From: Branchipolynoe longqiensis
Lineage: Eukaryota > Annelida > Polychaeta > Phyllodocida > Polynoidae
Direction: 5' to 3'
Assembly (NCBI GenBank): GCA_030323885.1
Contig: CM059190.1
Location: 101,292,483-101,356,482, forward strand
DNA: 64,000 bases
Shown here: one piece after another, positions 1 through 11,800 of the stretch
Numbering within the stretch: the stretch's first letter is position 1
How the letters are laid out: each line of letters starts with the position of its first letter
The notes under the pieces: model-generated
What the model was told of the DNA's origin: nothing
The model's input: only the letters and a program-made list of their open reading frames with translations
Databases searched by the model: none
Translations under genes and position numbers: made by a program

Positions 1-484
1 CCGAATCATAGGATCTGTTGGCATTCAGTCGACGCGGTGATGCGAAAGTGATATCTGATTGAGTGGTATCTACAAATCGCTGAGAATTTAGATTCAAAGG
101 AGGTGGACGATGCTCAGTCTTGCGGTTTTTGTAGCGCTCTGATACCGCAACCACTGGCATGTTGCTGTGGAACCGAACTGGCTCTTGCTGATATTCTGCC
201 ATATAACGCATCTCATGTTCTTCCCCTTGTGAGTACTTCATCCACCGTCCACCTTCTAGATCCTCATTCACAAAGCGTGTGCGATGCTGAGATTGCTCAG
301 TGGACCGCCCCTGCCCTGCTGAGGGACCAGCCTGAGGACTAGTCACAGTACTGTCCGTGCTGGCATCAGACACCTCATGTTGTCCACTGCTGTTATGGAA
401 GCTGCGGTTCATTGCAGCAAGATCGGACACTTCTGTTAGCGTCTTATCTTCAAAAGAGCTAACGTCCTGTTGTTTAGCATCTTC
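1..484 (-). CDS. Large Ser-rich protein gene, exon 6 (continues beyond window)
   Basis: The minus strand has one frame open from base 484 to the window edge, starting after a TTGCAG acceptor at 490-485. The translation begins EDAKQQDVSSFEDK and contains SDASTDSTVTSPQ, a run rich in aromatic and charged residues (EEHEMRYMAEYQQEPVRF) and SERYKNRKTEHRPPPLN. Composition is Ser/Gln/Thr-rich like the upstream exons, and no catalytic motif is visible. It starts in phase 0, matching the phase-0 end of the exon at 1278-1185. The 3' end lies outside the window. A plus-strand frame at 103-342 is a shadow of this exon. Function is not recognised; see the giant exon at 26192-20486. Confidence 0.6.
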
Positions 485-1184
485 CTGCAACAGAGTTTCA
501 GCAACAGCAATTGTAAACAGACGGAAATTGTGTTGACCAGCCACAGTTGTTTATAAAAATAAAAAAATCTCATGAAAGGAACAAATTTTAGACAACCAAA
601 TCACAATTCCGATTATATAATCTAATATGATTAAAATCATATATCATTTCTTTGGAGAAAACACTTCCACAAAAACGCACATACCCACACCAATACAGGA
701 AGAAAAAAATCCACCCTATGACAAACTCTATGTAAAGCGATCTACACAGAACATCTGAAATGATATATAATTTGATTTATGTGTTGAAAATGTATTCACA
801 TAATACAAAAATATGATATAAAATGTGTGTACAGTAAGTTAAATCATTAGATGTCATAAAAAGCTAATATTAAATATGAACATGATGAGTAACATGAATG
901 TACAGTGGGATACGCAGAAGAAAACAAAGTGGATACATTGATTTTTTACAAACACAGAAGATACAGGAATAGCGGAATTCTGAGTTCCGCTGTTCCCTCA
1001 AGAAGGACAAAATACCATGTTGTGTATGTGTATTCATCAACTGACCCACCTTCGGGTGTGCAAGCTGAAGCTACAACATAGCATTTGGGTCACAGCTTCA
1101 GTCCTTCCTGAGGGACCAGTGGACCACAAACTTGGAATAGCCATATTCGACACTTGTCGCTGTGACTTAACAGCCGATACTCAC
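485..1184 (-). other. Intron 5 of the minus-strand gene
   Basis: AT-rich, with no supported gene. It is bounded by GTGAGT after the exon at 1185 and by TTGCAG before the exon at 484. No repeat of a family seen elsewhere in the window was recognised. Confidence 0.5.
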
Positions 1185-1278
1185 AAAGCTCTTGTTTTCT
1201 GCGATTGAGTAGATGCATGTTCCAGACGGTGGTGGGTCTGGGCGGGAGCCCAACCAGTGATTTGGGAACTGTGGGGGT
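1185..1278 (-). CDS. Large Ser-rich protein gene, exon 5
   Basis: A 94-nt exon ending AGCTTT before a GTGAGTATC donor. With the acceptor GACTTCAG just upstream of 1278 it supplies one base plus 31 codons: R-PPQFPNHWLGSRPDPPPSG, then a segment ending IAENKSF. This start is exactly in phase with the two-base overhang of the exon ending at 14216. A second acceptor (CTCTAG, exon start 1294) keeps the same frame open but would need another exon in between. It ends in phase 0, matching the exon at 484. Short exon, so moderate certainty. Confidence 0.5.
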
Positions 1279-1475
1279 CTGAAGTCATCTGAACCTAGAG
1301 GAACCAAAAGGAGCACCACCAGTCGGCAAATGAATTAAAAAAGCATATTAGCGCACCCCAAATTCTCAGGATAGGTTTGACCACGAAAGTAAATCAGCTA
1401 AATATGAAAATTGCATTGGATATACCTTTGTTGATAACATTCTCTTTGGATATCTAGTTAAATGTCTGATAGCTT

Positions 1476-1515
<40 letters not shown>

Positions 1516-2181
1516 CTTGACCGCAAGCGTCGTTGGGGCACCACTGATGACTTTGCAACCAATTTTCTCCGGTTTTCCCTGTTCTCCACAGCCAGTCTGG
1601 TGAAACTAATATCAGGTTGGGAAGCACAACATGACTTTTCACCTCTGCTGTTTGTTGTTTATTCATTTTTTTTTGTCGATAAAATACATTTAAATTTCAA
1701 TTCATATAAATTATATACATATATAATTAAAGTCAAATTTCAAAGCTAAGTCATTGAATAAACACTTTATCGCCCAGGGTTTTAATCCCTCAGGGTTCAA
1801 GCCATATAATTTGCAATAACTGCTTAATATATCACGAATGCCCATACCCTATAATTACTAGTGTCATGCTTTTATTAAAGGTCTTACATAATGAGCAAAA
1901 ACTATATTGAATTATTATGAATCTAACTAAAACGCCTAATTCAGAACTAAAGTGTTTTCCAATATGACATGTGCTTAAATATCACAGTTAAAACGATACT
2001 CAAACAAATAAATAGTGCATCTTTCATATAATTAGATAATATAAAACATTAATACTCCTTATAGTAGTGGTGTTCTTACTCTTAAATTTGATCACTTTCA
2101 GACAAATCAAACGTTAATAATGAACATATAAAACTAACCAGAAAAGCCAAGGCTTCTTAAAACTGGTCTCATTTAAGATTA
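1279..2181. other. Intronic stretch with a LINE tail, otherwise no gene
   Basis: Start of the roughly 12.9-kb intron (in plus-strand order). Apart from the LINE remnant at 1476-1665, only AT-rich sequence without coding signal is seen. Confidence 0.5.
1476..1665 (-). mobile_element. 3' end of a LINE (antisense) with (ATG)n tail
   Basis: Read on the minus strand, about 150 bp of LINE-like 3' sequence ends in a run of about 12 ATG/GAT triplets (CAT on the plus strand, about 1476-1513). The body differs from the LINE at 5345-7962, but the triplet tail has the same style. This suggests another family of the same RTE-like type. The apparent polyMet/polySer reading frames over the triplets are not genes. 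Confidence 0.5.
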
Positions 2182-2358
2182 CAGTAAAACCTCTCTAAAC
2201 CGACCGACCATGTGACCCGAATTTAAGTGGTCCAATTAGGGAGGTGGTCAGTTTAGAGTTAGAATATCCTTACAATGGTATTGTTGGGTACCAAATAAAG
2301 CGATCGATATAAGGGAGTGGTCGATCTGTGGAGGGGTCGGTATAGAGAGGTTTTACTG
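2182..2358. mobile_element. pogo/Tigger-like MITE
   Basis: A 177-bp element with terminal inverted repeats: it begins CAGTAAAACCTCTCTAAACC and ends in the near-perfect reverse complement (AGAGAGGTTTTACTG). TA dinucleotides flank it at 2180-2181 and 2359-2360. This terminus and TA target are typical of pogo/Tigger-group (Tc1/mariner superfamily) non-autonomous elements. It has no coding capacity. Confidence 0.8.
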
Positions 2359-2369
2359 TATATTGTTAG

Positions 2370-2732
2370 TTAAAGCTGCATAATCCGATGAAAGCATCAA
2401 ATTTCCGAACCAATAATGCTTATCTAGATTTGATCCTACATATTCAACTTAGATACTGATACACTCAGTATATTTATTGCTGCATAGAAAGAATACTAAG
2501 GAAGTCAATTTAATAGAACATGTCACCACTGAAGTATATCATGTCCAGCATTTCGACATGCGCGCGAAACATATTTAGCATGTTTACACTTGAAATATCT
2601 CAAAAGCTATCCCTTTAAAAATAGAAGTTACTTAAAACTAAAGTAAAGGAGATTATAATATAATGATCAACTTAATGTATGTATCTAAAGAGTAGGGCAG
2701 AAACTTAAAGCCATTGGATTATGCAGATTTAA
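2370..2732. mobile_element. TTAA-type MITE, family B
   Basis: Begins TTAAAGCTGCATAATCCGAT and ends ATTGGATTATGCAGATTTAA, so the termini are inverted around TTAA. It is one of about a dozen copies in the window (14748-15076, 26620-26980, 51212-51725, 58600-58954, 62512-62915 and partial ones). The copy at 58600-58954 shows an empty-site comparison that supports TTAA as the target duplication. Confidence 0.75.
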
Positions 2733-3035
2733 ATTCAAGACGGGCACTCACACTTCACGTTAACATTTAAATCCCGAAGACATTGTTTTAGGGTAGGACC
2801 TACACAAGTCACAGCGCACTCAGTTTAACAGGCAATCGACAAGTCAAAACATCTTCAGCCAGGACTGATTTTATTTGCAACTGTAGTCAAATGTATTTAA
2901 ATTTTAACCTGAGTAAAAGTTTGGCAAATGTTCCATGTATTATAACAACAAAATTACTTTTAATTGAATTTATTTAAAGAGAAGAAAGTACAAAAAAACA
3001 ATTGTTTAAAGACGTAGAAAACAAAGAACAGTAGG
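2733..3035. other. Intronic spacer
   Basis: AT-rich; no gene or recognised repeat. Confidence 0.4.
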
Positions 3036-3229
3036 AGTTGGAAGAGGAAGGGGGGGGGGAGGAGGGAGAGGAGGTGGAAGAGGAGGAGGAGGAGGAACAG
3101 GAGGAGGACGACGAGGAGGAAGAAGAGGAGGAGGAGGAAGAGGAGGAGGAGGAAGGGAGGAGGAAGAGGAAGGGAGGAGGAAGTGCAAGAGGAAGGGAGG
3201 AGGAAGCACAAGAGGAGGTGGAGAAGGAG

Positions 3230-3264
<35 letters not shown>

Positions 3265-3660
3265 GGAGGAGGAGGAAGAGGAGGAGGAAGGAGGAGGAAG
3301 AGGAGGAGGAAGGGAGGAGGAAGAGGAGGAGGAGGAGGAGGAAGAGGAGGAGGAAGGGAGGAGGAGGAGGAAGAGGAGGAGGAAGGGAGGAGGAGGAAGA
3401 GGAGGAGGAAGGGAGGAGGAAGAGGAGGAGGAGGAAGGGAGGAGGAAGAGGAGGAGGAGGAAGGGAGGAGGAAGCGCAAGAGGAAGGGAGGAGGAAGCAC
3501 AAGAGGAGGGGGAGAAGAAGGAGGAGGAAGCGCAAGAGGAGGGGGAGAAGAAGGAGAAGTAGAAGGAGAAGAAGGAGTAGAAGAAAAAAGAGCAAAGAAG
3601 AGAACAGATAAGAATCGGACAATAGCATAAGGAGGTAAACAAGAAGACGAGAAGCAGAAG
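3036..3660. repeat. Polypurine (GGA/GAA)n tract
   Basis: About 600 bp almost entirely of G and A on the plus strand, mainly GGA and GGAA units. All six frames give long low-complexity reading frames (Glu/Arg/Gly on plus; Leu/Ser/Pro on minus), which is a composition effect and not coding. The mirror symmetry favours triplex (H-DNA) formation. Confidence 0.9.
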
Positions 3661-3939
3661 AAGGCGAGAATGTCCTCCTAGTTATGATTATTAATTAGGG
3701 AATTCTCCTCGAAATTCGTGAATTTCAAATGAATATAGATAATTACATGTTTAATATTGCACCGACAAAGACAACATCAATTACAAAGAGAGGGGTGCTC
3801 TGTACCTATGTGTGTGCTTTCAATGGTGGTTTCACTATTGGTTACTGAGGCATTACCGTCGTCTGTTGTACAGTCCACGTAGTACAATACATTGCTACCA
3901 GGGGGCCTGCAATCGAAACAATATACATTTAGTACGCGG

Positions 3940-4800
3940 GGTGGGTGGGGTTAATAAGAATACAGTTCAGTGGGTGCGGGAAATAATAATGCATATGTAG
4001 AGAGTGAATGGAAAAATTAAGTTCGGTTTACGAGGGAAATAATAACAGAAGTAGAAGTTTAATGAAGAAACTAAGTTTGGTGGATGGAAAAGAAAGAAAA
4101 AACTGAATTTAATTGACAGGAGAAATAATAACACACATGTAGGGCGTAATCGATTAATCAACTCGGGTCACCAGAGCCACTTTTTGGCGCATGCGCACAA
4201 CCTACAGACTCGGGTTGAATAAACGAATACGCTCGGGGTGGACAAAATGGTGCCTTAATCTAAAACTTAATATTTTTTTTCAATAACCGATATATATACA
4301 GCTAAATAGGATTTAAAGTATTTTATGATTGTAGAAGCTGACAATCTGGGTTATTAAAAAAAAAAGCATTAAAACAACACGTCAGAGTTGTACTGGTAGG
4401 GGTTATCCTACAGGGACCAGCACAGATGTGATGTCATCGCTCCTAGCAAACCCCAGCCAAGAGGTGGGTTACTGGGGTTGGGTAGTTTTGCACATGGCAC
4501 GTGTATTTGTCGACTCCACTCGCGGTCTTCTATTTGAAATTCTAACGACTCGGGTGAGCCGAGTCGCCCGGGTCGTGTTAATCGATTACGGCCGTAGAGT
4601 TTAATGAAAAAACTAAGTTCAATGGATGGGGGAAATAATGCATATGTAGAGGTTTAATGAAAATAATAACGCATATATGCAGATGCTTAAAGAAAATACT
4701 GAATTCAAATGACAGGAGAAATAACACACATGTAAAGGTTTAATGACAAAACTGATTTCTGATGAAATAGTAATGCATATGTTGAGGTTTATCAAAACAA
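3940..4800. repeat. AT-rich minisatellite interrupted by a MITE
   Basis: Degenerate units around 'TAATGCATATGTAGAG', 'TTTAATGAAAAAACTAAGTT' and 'GACAGGAGAAATAA' recur before (3980-4141) and after (4594-4800) the family-A MITE. The MITE therefore inserted into an existing tandem array. Confidence 0.65.
4142..4593. mobile_element. MITE family A (GGCCGTAATCGATTAA termini)
   Basis: About 450 bp, with inverted ends GGGCGTAATCGATTAATCAA and the complement of TTAATCGATTACGGCC. The sub-terminal part carries CTCGGGTCACC and a GCGCATGCGCA motif. GTA occurs on both sides, compatible with a 3-bp target duplication. Further copies: 37546-37970, 58265-59067 (split by a family-B MITE), an altered copy within 18180-18455, and an end fragment at 39785-39850. 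Confidence 0.75.
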
Positions 4801-4805
4801 AGTCC

Positions 4806-4982
4806 ACCGCATTTCGACAGGCATGCCAACATTAATTTGGCCTGCTTTCACGTCAACTATCTCCAAAGTTAACCCTTCAAAATCAAAATTATTTCAAACT
4901 AAAGTCAAGTAGATTATAATGATATAATATTTCCTTTAAAAAACATGGCAGAAACTTAAAAGCGCCGGACTATGCAACTTGA
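4806..4982. mobile_element. TTAA-type MITE family B, 3' part
   Basis: Matches the right half of family B: ATCTCCAAAGTTA, ACTAAAGT, then AGCGCCGGACTATGCAACTT at the end. The left half is absent. Confidence 0.6.
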
Positions 4983-5017
4983 AAGAATGGAAATTCTATA
5001 GAATGCCCGGATAATTG

Positions 5018-5245
5018 TTTGTTGGGGTTTTATGTTGTAGAAAGATCTACGATATACCAAGACGGGTACTGACTTGTGACAGTGCACACTCATGGTGACT
5101 TTGTAGTGCTGCCCCACTGGTAGACTGCATGTACCGATATCTCACCAATTCACATTATCCCGATAGTGACAAAACCAGTCCATACCATATCCTAGCAATG
5201 CCGAAGGCCAGGCTAATTAGTGACAAGTATAAATTTGCTCGCTGC
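5018..5245 (-). mobile_element. tRNA-derived SINE family S, antisense copy
   Basis: The reverse complement matches the SINE body seen at 54840-55155: a Cys/Ser-rich-frame-free RNA body with GGCATT...TAGGATA, 'AGTGCACACTCATGGTGACTT' region and a tail complementary to TTGTTGGGGTTTTATGTTG. It abuts the RTE-type LINE that follows. Confidence 0.6.
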
Positions 5246-5344
5246 TCGAGCTCATCTTCCGTCGACAGCGGAAAATCAGCTAGGAGGAACACAACGCAAA
5301 CCCAGATGATAACAAGGCAAGTACGCTCAGTGACATCCCTCACA

Positions 5345-7914
5345 CTGATAAGCTACTGCTGATAGGAGACTTCAATGCAAGGATAGGAAGAGACGATGAC
5401 AAGTGGCCCTTGGTCATGGGCAAACATGGAATCGGGAAATGCAACTCCAATGGTGAGCTCCTACTGATTTGTGCTCTGAGTTCAAACTGATAGTGACAAA
5501 CACCATGTTCAAGCAGAAGGATGAACGCAAGACCACTTGGATGCATCCTCGTTCCAGGCACTGGCATATGATCGACTTCATCATCACAAGGTGCCGGGAT
5601 AAGATGGACATCCACAGTACTCGAGCCATGCGTGGAGCTAACTGCTGGACCGATCACCAGATGCTAAGGTCAAAAGTAGGATTCAGAATACGACAAAAAC
5701 ACAACAGGCAAGGGACAAATAAACCGACAAAGCTCAACACAGCAGAGTTAAGTACCATCAGTCACAGGGAGAGCTTCGAGCACGAGATGGACAGCGCTCT
5801 CGCACAATGGGAGGAGAAGGAAAGCCCAACACCAGACGAGGAATGGGCAGCGTTGCAGCAGGTTGTATACAACACAGCTAAAACTTACGTCGGCAAGCCA
5901 GACAGAAAACATCAGGACTGGTTCGACCCCAACAATCAGGAGCTACAGAATCTTATGAGCAGAAGAGACCAAGCCCACCAGAGAGTGTTGCAGACCAGGA
6001 ACACTAGATCCACCACTGCAGCATACAAAGATGCCTGCAGATTGCTACAAAAATGCACCCGTGCATTGAAGTCAGACTGGTGGGAAATGAAGGCAGAGGA
6101 GCTACAGAGAGCTGCAGACAGAAACAACATGAAGGGCTTCTACAGCGGACTGAAGGAAGTGTGGGGACCTGTGAAGAAGGGACCTGTTCACCTGAAATCA
6201 ACAGATGGAATGGAGACCTTTTCCGACAGCAAGAGAGTTGTGGCAAGATGGAGCGAACACTTCCAGAAGCTACTCAACGTCCCTGGTGACATAGATCACG
6301 AAGCTCTGGACAACATCCAGCAGCGCATTACCAAAACATGCCTCGATGAGATTCCAACCATGGATGAGATGGCTAGAGCAATCGCCAGCCTGAAAGATGG
6401 CAAAGCACCTGGGGGTGATGGAATTCCTGCCGAGGTATGGAAGCATGGAGGAGACAATCTGCTCAACAGACTGCACCAACTAATCACCAATGCCTGGGAG
6501 GAGGGTTCTGTACCCCAGGCATGGAAGGATGCCAGCATTGTAACCATCTACAAGCAAGGTGATCGAACAGACTGGGAACTATAGAGGAATCTCTCTTCTT
6601 TCCATAGCAGGGAAGATCTTCGCCAGGATCCTACTCAACAGACTATCTATTCACATAACACCTTGTGTAGTTCCGGAGTCACAGTGTGGCTTCAGAGGTA
6701 ACCGGAGCACTGTGGATATGATATTTTGTCTCCGACAGCTACAAGAAAAGTGCATTGAGCAGGACCGACCACTGTACATGGTATTTGTCGATTTCACTAA
6801 GGCATTTGATACAGTCGGGAGGACCGGACTATGGCAGCTCCTGAGGATGTATAGATGCCCAGAGAAGTTCACAACTATGATCGAGGCTCTACATACAGGA
6901 ATGATGGCGAACGTTAGTGCTGGAGGGGAAGTCTCAGAATCGTTCGGGGTTACCAATGGGGTCAAGCAAGGTTGTGTACTGGCCCCCACGCTCTTCTCCA
7001 TCTTCCTATCAGCAATGATAGACGAGGCCTTCCGAGACATGGGGGATGGCATCTATATACAGTCCAGACAGAGCGCTGACCTATTCAATGTCGCACACTT
7101 CAGAGCGAAGACCAAGACTACTCAGATACTGGTGAGAGAGCTACTATTCGCAGATGACAGTGCACTGGTTGCCCACTCTGCTGAAGAGACCCAGAAAATA
7201 GTGGACGCTTTCTCCGATGCATCAAAGAAGTTTGGCCTGAAAATTAACATCAAGAAGACGGAGGTGCTGTACCAACCCAACTCTACAAGAACCCGAGAGG
7301 AGGAGATCATGGTTGACGGAAACAAGCTGAACTCTGTTCTGGAATTCACCTATCTCGGAAGCACTATAACAAGTGATGGACGCATTGATGCTGAGATACA
7401 GAGGAGGATGGCCAAGGCTAGCGCATCTTTCGGCCGACTACGCCAGAGACTCTGGAACAACCACCATGTGTCCATTCGGGTCAAAGGTAAGATCTACCAC
7501 GCAATCGTGCTATCCACCCTACTATACGGAGCCGAGGCCTGGACAGTGTACAGACAGCAGGTGAAAAAGCTCCATGCCTTCATGATGTGACATCTGCGTT
7601 CAATCATGAGGCTAACCTGGAAGGACAAAGTGACGAATAAGGAAATACTCGAACGGATGGGACTGCCCTCTATGGAAGATCTTCTGATAAAAAAGAATCT
7701 CCGGTGGAGTGGACACCTCATGAGGATGTCATCAGACAGGCTACCAAAGCAGATCCTTTATTCTCAACTGTCTTCTAGCTACAGAAAGAGAGGGTGCCCC
7801 CGTCTCCGGTTCAGGGATACCATCAAGAGAAACCTGAAGCTGAGAGACATTAAGACCGACTCATGGACGCAACTCTCACAGCAGAGAGCTAAATGGAGAG
7901 CGGCAGTCAAGTAA
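5345..7914 (+). pseudogene. Endonuclease-reverse transcriptase ORF of RTE-like LINE (broken)
   Basis: The frame opens with the C-terminal APE-type endonuclease motif [13 protein letters not shown] and the DHQ-like segment CWTDHQM. It continues through the RT: GKAPGGDGIPAEVWK, NYRGISLL, FVDFTKAFDTV (motif A), GVKQGCVLAP, LLFADDSALV (catalytic FADD, about 7140-7167) and TYLGSTI. The C-terminal domain has LRWSGHLMRM. Breaks: single-base losses near 5473 and near 6568, and TGA at 7588-7590 where the family has an amino acid. It is therefore not functional as read. Most of the endonuclease is missing upstream. Confidence 0.85.
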
Positions 7915-7962
7915 TGAAAGCAGTCTTTGTCGCATCGCGACCGACAGCATGATGATGATGAT
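5345..7962 (+). mobile_element. RTE/BovB-like non-LTR retrotransposon, 5'-truncated
   Basis: A LINE starting inside the endonuclease domain and ending with a short 3' UTR (CGCATCGCGACCGACAGCAT) and a (GAT)4 tail. Solo 3' ends of the same family occur at 20041-20204, 61411-61542 and 63642-63921. The triplet tail, single polymerase frame without RNase H and short target duplications (9-11 bp at the solo copies) fit RTE-like LINEs. No target duplication could be fixed for this copy because its left edge merges into a SINE. Confidence 0.8.
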
Positions 7963-7965
7963 AAA

Positions 7966-8480
7966 TTTGGTAGTAAAAATTTAGTTAAAGAAGGTAAATT
8001 TAGCTAAAGATGGTAAATTTAAGCATGTTGGCGAGGCTAATATGGGTAATTTTCGCACGAGGCTGTGTCTATTTCCGGGTTTCCTCGCAAACTGCAGACC
8101 CGCTCTGGTCACTTCTCAGCAGACTGACCTGTCCACCTTGCTTCCGCACTCACCCACCCTCTTACTGAGGGGGGTGGGGTGTGAACGCTGATCCTTACTG
8201 CCTGTTTCCTGTTAACCTCAACCTCACTGAATTGTTATCAGGTTCCTGCCAGCCTAGCACACATTCCAGTTGATGATCAAGACAGAACATTCCGCTCTCT
8301 GCCACCCACTTGTCCGAGCATAGCTCAACCTACCCATAGGTTATGATTACTTTTTCTAAATACTTAAACCAAGCTCTTCTTCCGGTGTGGTCTTTCCGAG
8401 TAGGTGATTTAGCTAAAGATGGTAAAATTAGCTAAAAAAAGGTCCATTTAGCAACAGAATGTAAACTTAACTAAAGAAAA
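7966..8480. repeat. Short tandem TTTAGCTAAAGATGGTAAA units flanking a non-coding stretch
   Basis: Copies of a 19-20-bp motif occur at about 7966-8030 and again at 8405-8480, just before the I-type LINE. The 8031-8404 interval between them has no reading frame or family match that I can support. Confidence 0.5.
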
Positions 8481-8482
8481 GA
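8472..8482. repeat. Target site duplication of the I-type LINE (left)
   Basis: TAAAGAAAAGA here and again at 14165-14175, bracketing the LINE at 8483-14164. An 11-bp perfect duplication. Confidence 0.75.
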
Positions 8483-8800
8483 TTGATTGATTGATTGATT
8501 GGTGGTTGCTTTACGCCGTGTCGGCAGCATAGGCCATATTCACGGCGAGAAATGTTTGTTTTTTGTTCAAACCATCGCTTTTACATGTAAAAGCAGACAA
8601 TCACTTATGTGCCAATAGACACTAATTAAATTAGAAAGCTCACAATCATATATCTGTGGTCAAGGGAAACAAATTCCCATAGAAAAAGAAAAGTTTCATT
8701 AATAATTAATAGAATCCATTTAGTAAACTATATAAGGTGGTACAGTCCAGCTGCCTTCAAAAAGGCTAAAATGTTTTCCTGTTTTACCTTAGTAAAAAGG

Positions 8801-11800
8801 TCATGCATACTGCCTGCAGTGTAGAATCGTTGGCGCAGGGCCAAAAAAATCAACGCAACTTAGTAAAATGTGTTTGAGTGTCAGTGGGGACTGACACCCA
8901 ATACATTCAGGGGGAGGTTCCCCCTTGAGCAGAAAAGCATGTGTAAGCCACGAGTGGCCAACACGGCAGCGACTAAGGACCACTTGGTCCCGCCGACCTC
9001 CCGCATGAGTCTGTGGTGGCTTTCCCACAGATGGTTCAATTTCTTTAAGTTTATTGATGTTTTCATCCCACTCATGTTGCCATTTGGATTTTATGTGGGT
9101 GGCTATTAGTGGTTTCAGATCAGAGTGAGGGATCAGACACGGTTCAAGATCACAGTTCAGGGCCTTCTTCGCAGCCCGATCAGCTCGTTCGTTTCCTTGT
9201 ATGCCAGCATGGCCAGGCACCCAGCACAGGTGGATATCATACCCATCTGTTGTCAGTTGGTTCATTTTATAAATGACCGTTGCTAGAATAGGGTGATTCG
9301 TTTTCAGTCCAGCAACAGCCAGGAGGCAAGAGAAGGAATCACTGTATATAACATAGTTAGTATGGTTGGATACCTCGATACACTCCAAAGCGAGAAGGAG
9401 TGCTCGGGCCTCTGCAGTGAAAATCGAGCTCTGATCGGGCAAACGTACACCAAGTTTTTTCCCGTCGGCAGACTGCCGCAGCAGCTACCCGGCTTTGGTC
9501 TTTCGAACCATCAGTGTATATGGAGAGGTGGTCTGCAAACTGGCCTTGAATCTCTGCATGCAGTCCTTGGTACTCGAGTGGATGTGTCCCAGATTTCCTC
9601 AGTTCCGTGAGTCGGAGGATAACCGATGGCTTTCTCAACGACCACGGGGGATGTTCTGGGACTTTGGCATCCTCCAACACGTCCAAATCCACGCCCAAGG
9701 CCTCCAAATGAGGTTTCATTCGGAGCCTCAGTGGCCGGATGTAATTTGGCCTGGCTTCATACCTGGATTCGTCATGTTGCTCGAATAAACAATTGTGTGC
9801 AGGATTCAATGCATTAGTTTTTATCTTGACTACATATTGCATGGCCAGTTTGATTCTCCTGTTGTTAAGTGATGGTTCATTGGCTTCGACATAAAGGCTC
9901 TGAACTGGTGAGGTGCGGAAGGCCCCAAGGGCCAGGCGCAGTCCCTGGTGGTGGATCGTGTCTAGCAGCCCAATATATGATTTCCTTGCGGAACCATATA
10001 CTATGCTGCCGTAATCCACTCGTGAACGAACCAAGGTTCTGTACACGGAGAGCAGAACATCTCTGTCCGCTCCCCACTCTGAGCTGGACAGCACCCTCAG
10101 AATATCCAGCGCTTTCAGGCATCTTGTTTTCAGGTACTTTATATGTGGCACAAAAGACAGTTTTGCGTCGAGAATGAGGCCCAGAAATTTGGTTTTCTCA
10201 ACGACTTTAATGGGATCCCCATCCAGGGTCAGCTCCGGTTCCGCATGTATTCTACGCAGCTGGCAGAAGTGCATGCAGACTGTTTTGGTCTTGGAAAATT
10301 TGAAACCGTTCAGAACTGACCATCGATGGATCCCATTTATGCTTGGTTGTAGCTGTCTCTCTATGACATTCATGTTAGCACCGCTGTAATATAAAACAAA
10401 GTCGTCCACGAAAAGACTACAGGAGACCCCCTGCTTTACAGCAGCAGCAATACCATTGACCTTGACCCCAAAAAGGGTCACGGCCAGTATGCTGCCTTGA
10501 GGTACTCCTAGTTCCTGTGAGTGTAGGCGGGAATAGGTAGTCTTGACACGGACGCGGAAATGCCTGAAGGCTAGAAAGTTCCTGATGAAAATTGGCAAGT
10601 GGCCATGAAGGCCAATCGCATGAAGATCCTCCATGATGCCATGCTGCCACGTTGTGTCATAGGCTTTTTCGAGGTCGAAAAAGACAGCCACAACGTGCTC
10701 CTTCTTAAGGAAAGCATCTCTTATGAAGGTCTCCATGCGCACCAAATGGTCGAGGGTGCTGCGGCCCCGTCTGAAGCCACATTGAAGGTTGGACAGGTGG
10801 TGTCCTGACTCCAGTAGCCAGACGAGGCGGTTGTTTACCAAGCGCTCCATGGTTTTACAGATGCAGCTTGTAAGGGCTATGGGACGATAGTTGTGGGCTT
10901 CACTCTGGTCTTTACCAGGTTTGGGAATCGGTATCACTGTCGCCTCCCGCCAAGAGGCGGGGACGACACCCGACTCCCAGATGTTGTTGAAGAGTTGAAG
11001 CAACAGTCTCAGTGCATGTTCAGGGAGATGTTTCAAAAATTGATAATGAATTCCATCAGGTCCAACTGCTGTGTCATGCGAGCTTTCCAAAGAACACCTC
11101 AACTCATCCATACTGAATGGGGAGTTGTAGTGCTCCTCGCCATCGGAAGAAAAGTCCAAGAGCTTTTGCTCTTGGCGTTCCTTGACCACCCGAAAGCCCG
11201 GGAGGCAGTTTGCCAAAGACGAGTTTCCAGCAAAGGTGCGAGCCAATTCTTCACTTATTTCGTTGAGTGATGTGAGAATGGTGCCGTTGTGTTTCAAGTG
11301 CTGGACTACAGAAGAATCACCTCCCCTTCGTTTGATTCTTCTGATCATTGTCCATACTTTGCCCAACGGCGTGTGCATGGTGATGCTAGAAACAAATTGT
11401 CTCCAACACTGCCTCCGCGCTTCTTTGATTGTTCTGCGAGCGCGAGCACGCAGAATTTTAAAGAGCGCCAGATTTTCAGCAGTCGGTCTCCTGTGGAATT
11501 TACGCTGAGCTTTCTTTCGTTCCTTAATAGCCCTCCTACTGCCGTCATCTAACCATGGAGGCGTCAAACGCTTGGGAGTTGCCGAGGTCTTCGGAACAGT
11601 TTTCTCCGTGATCCATCTCAGCATCTTAGTGAAGGCATCGATGTCACTGATGTCTGGAGTGAACTTCTCGCAACATAGGGTCTGGAAGGTGAGCCAGTCG
11701 GCTTTACAAAGCCGCCAGCTCCTCTCTCGCTCTATGGGAGATGCCCCCCCACAATTAAGAATAATTGGGAAGTGGTCGCTCCCACAGAGGTCATCCCAGA

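Noticed and set aside
2960..3642. Several long reading frames on both strands over the polypurine tract
   Set aside because: All are low-complexity (polyLeu/Ser/Pro or Glu/Arg/Gly) and produced by the GGA repeats.
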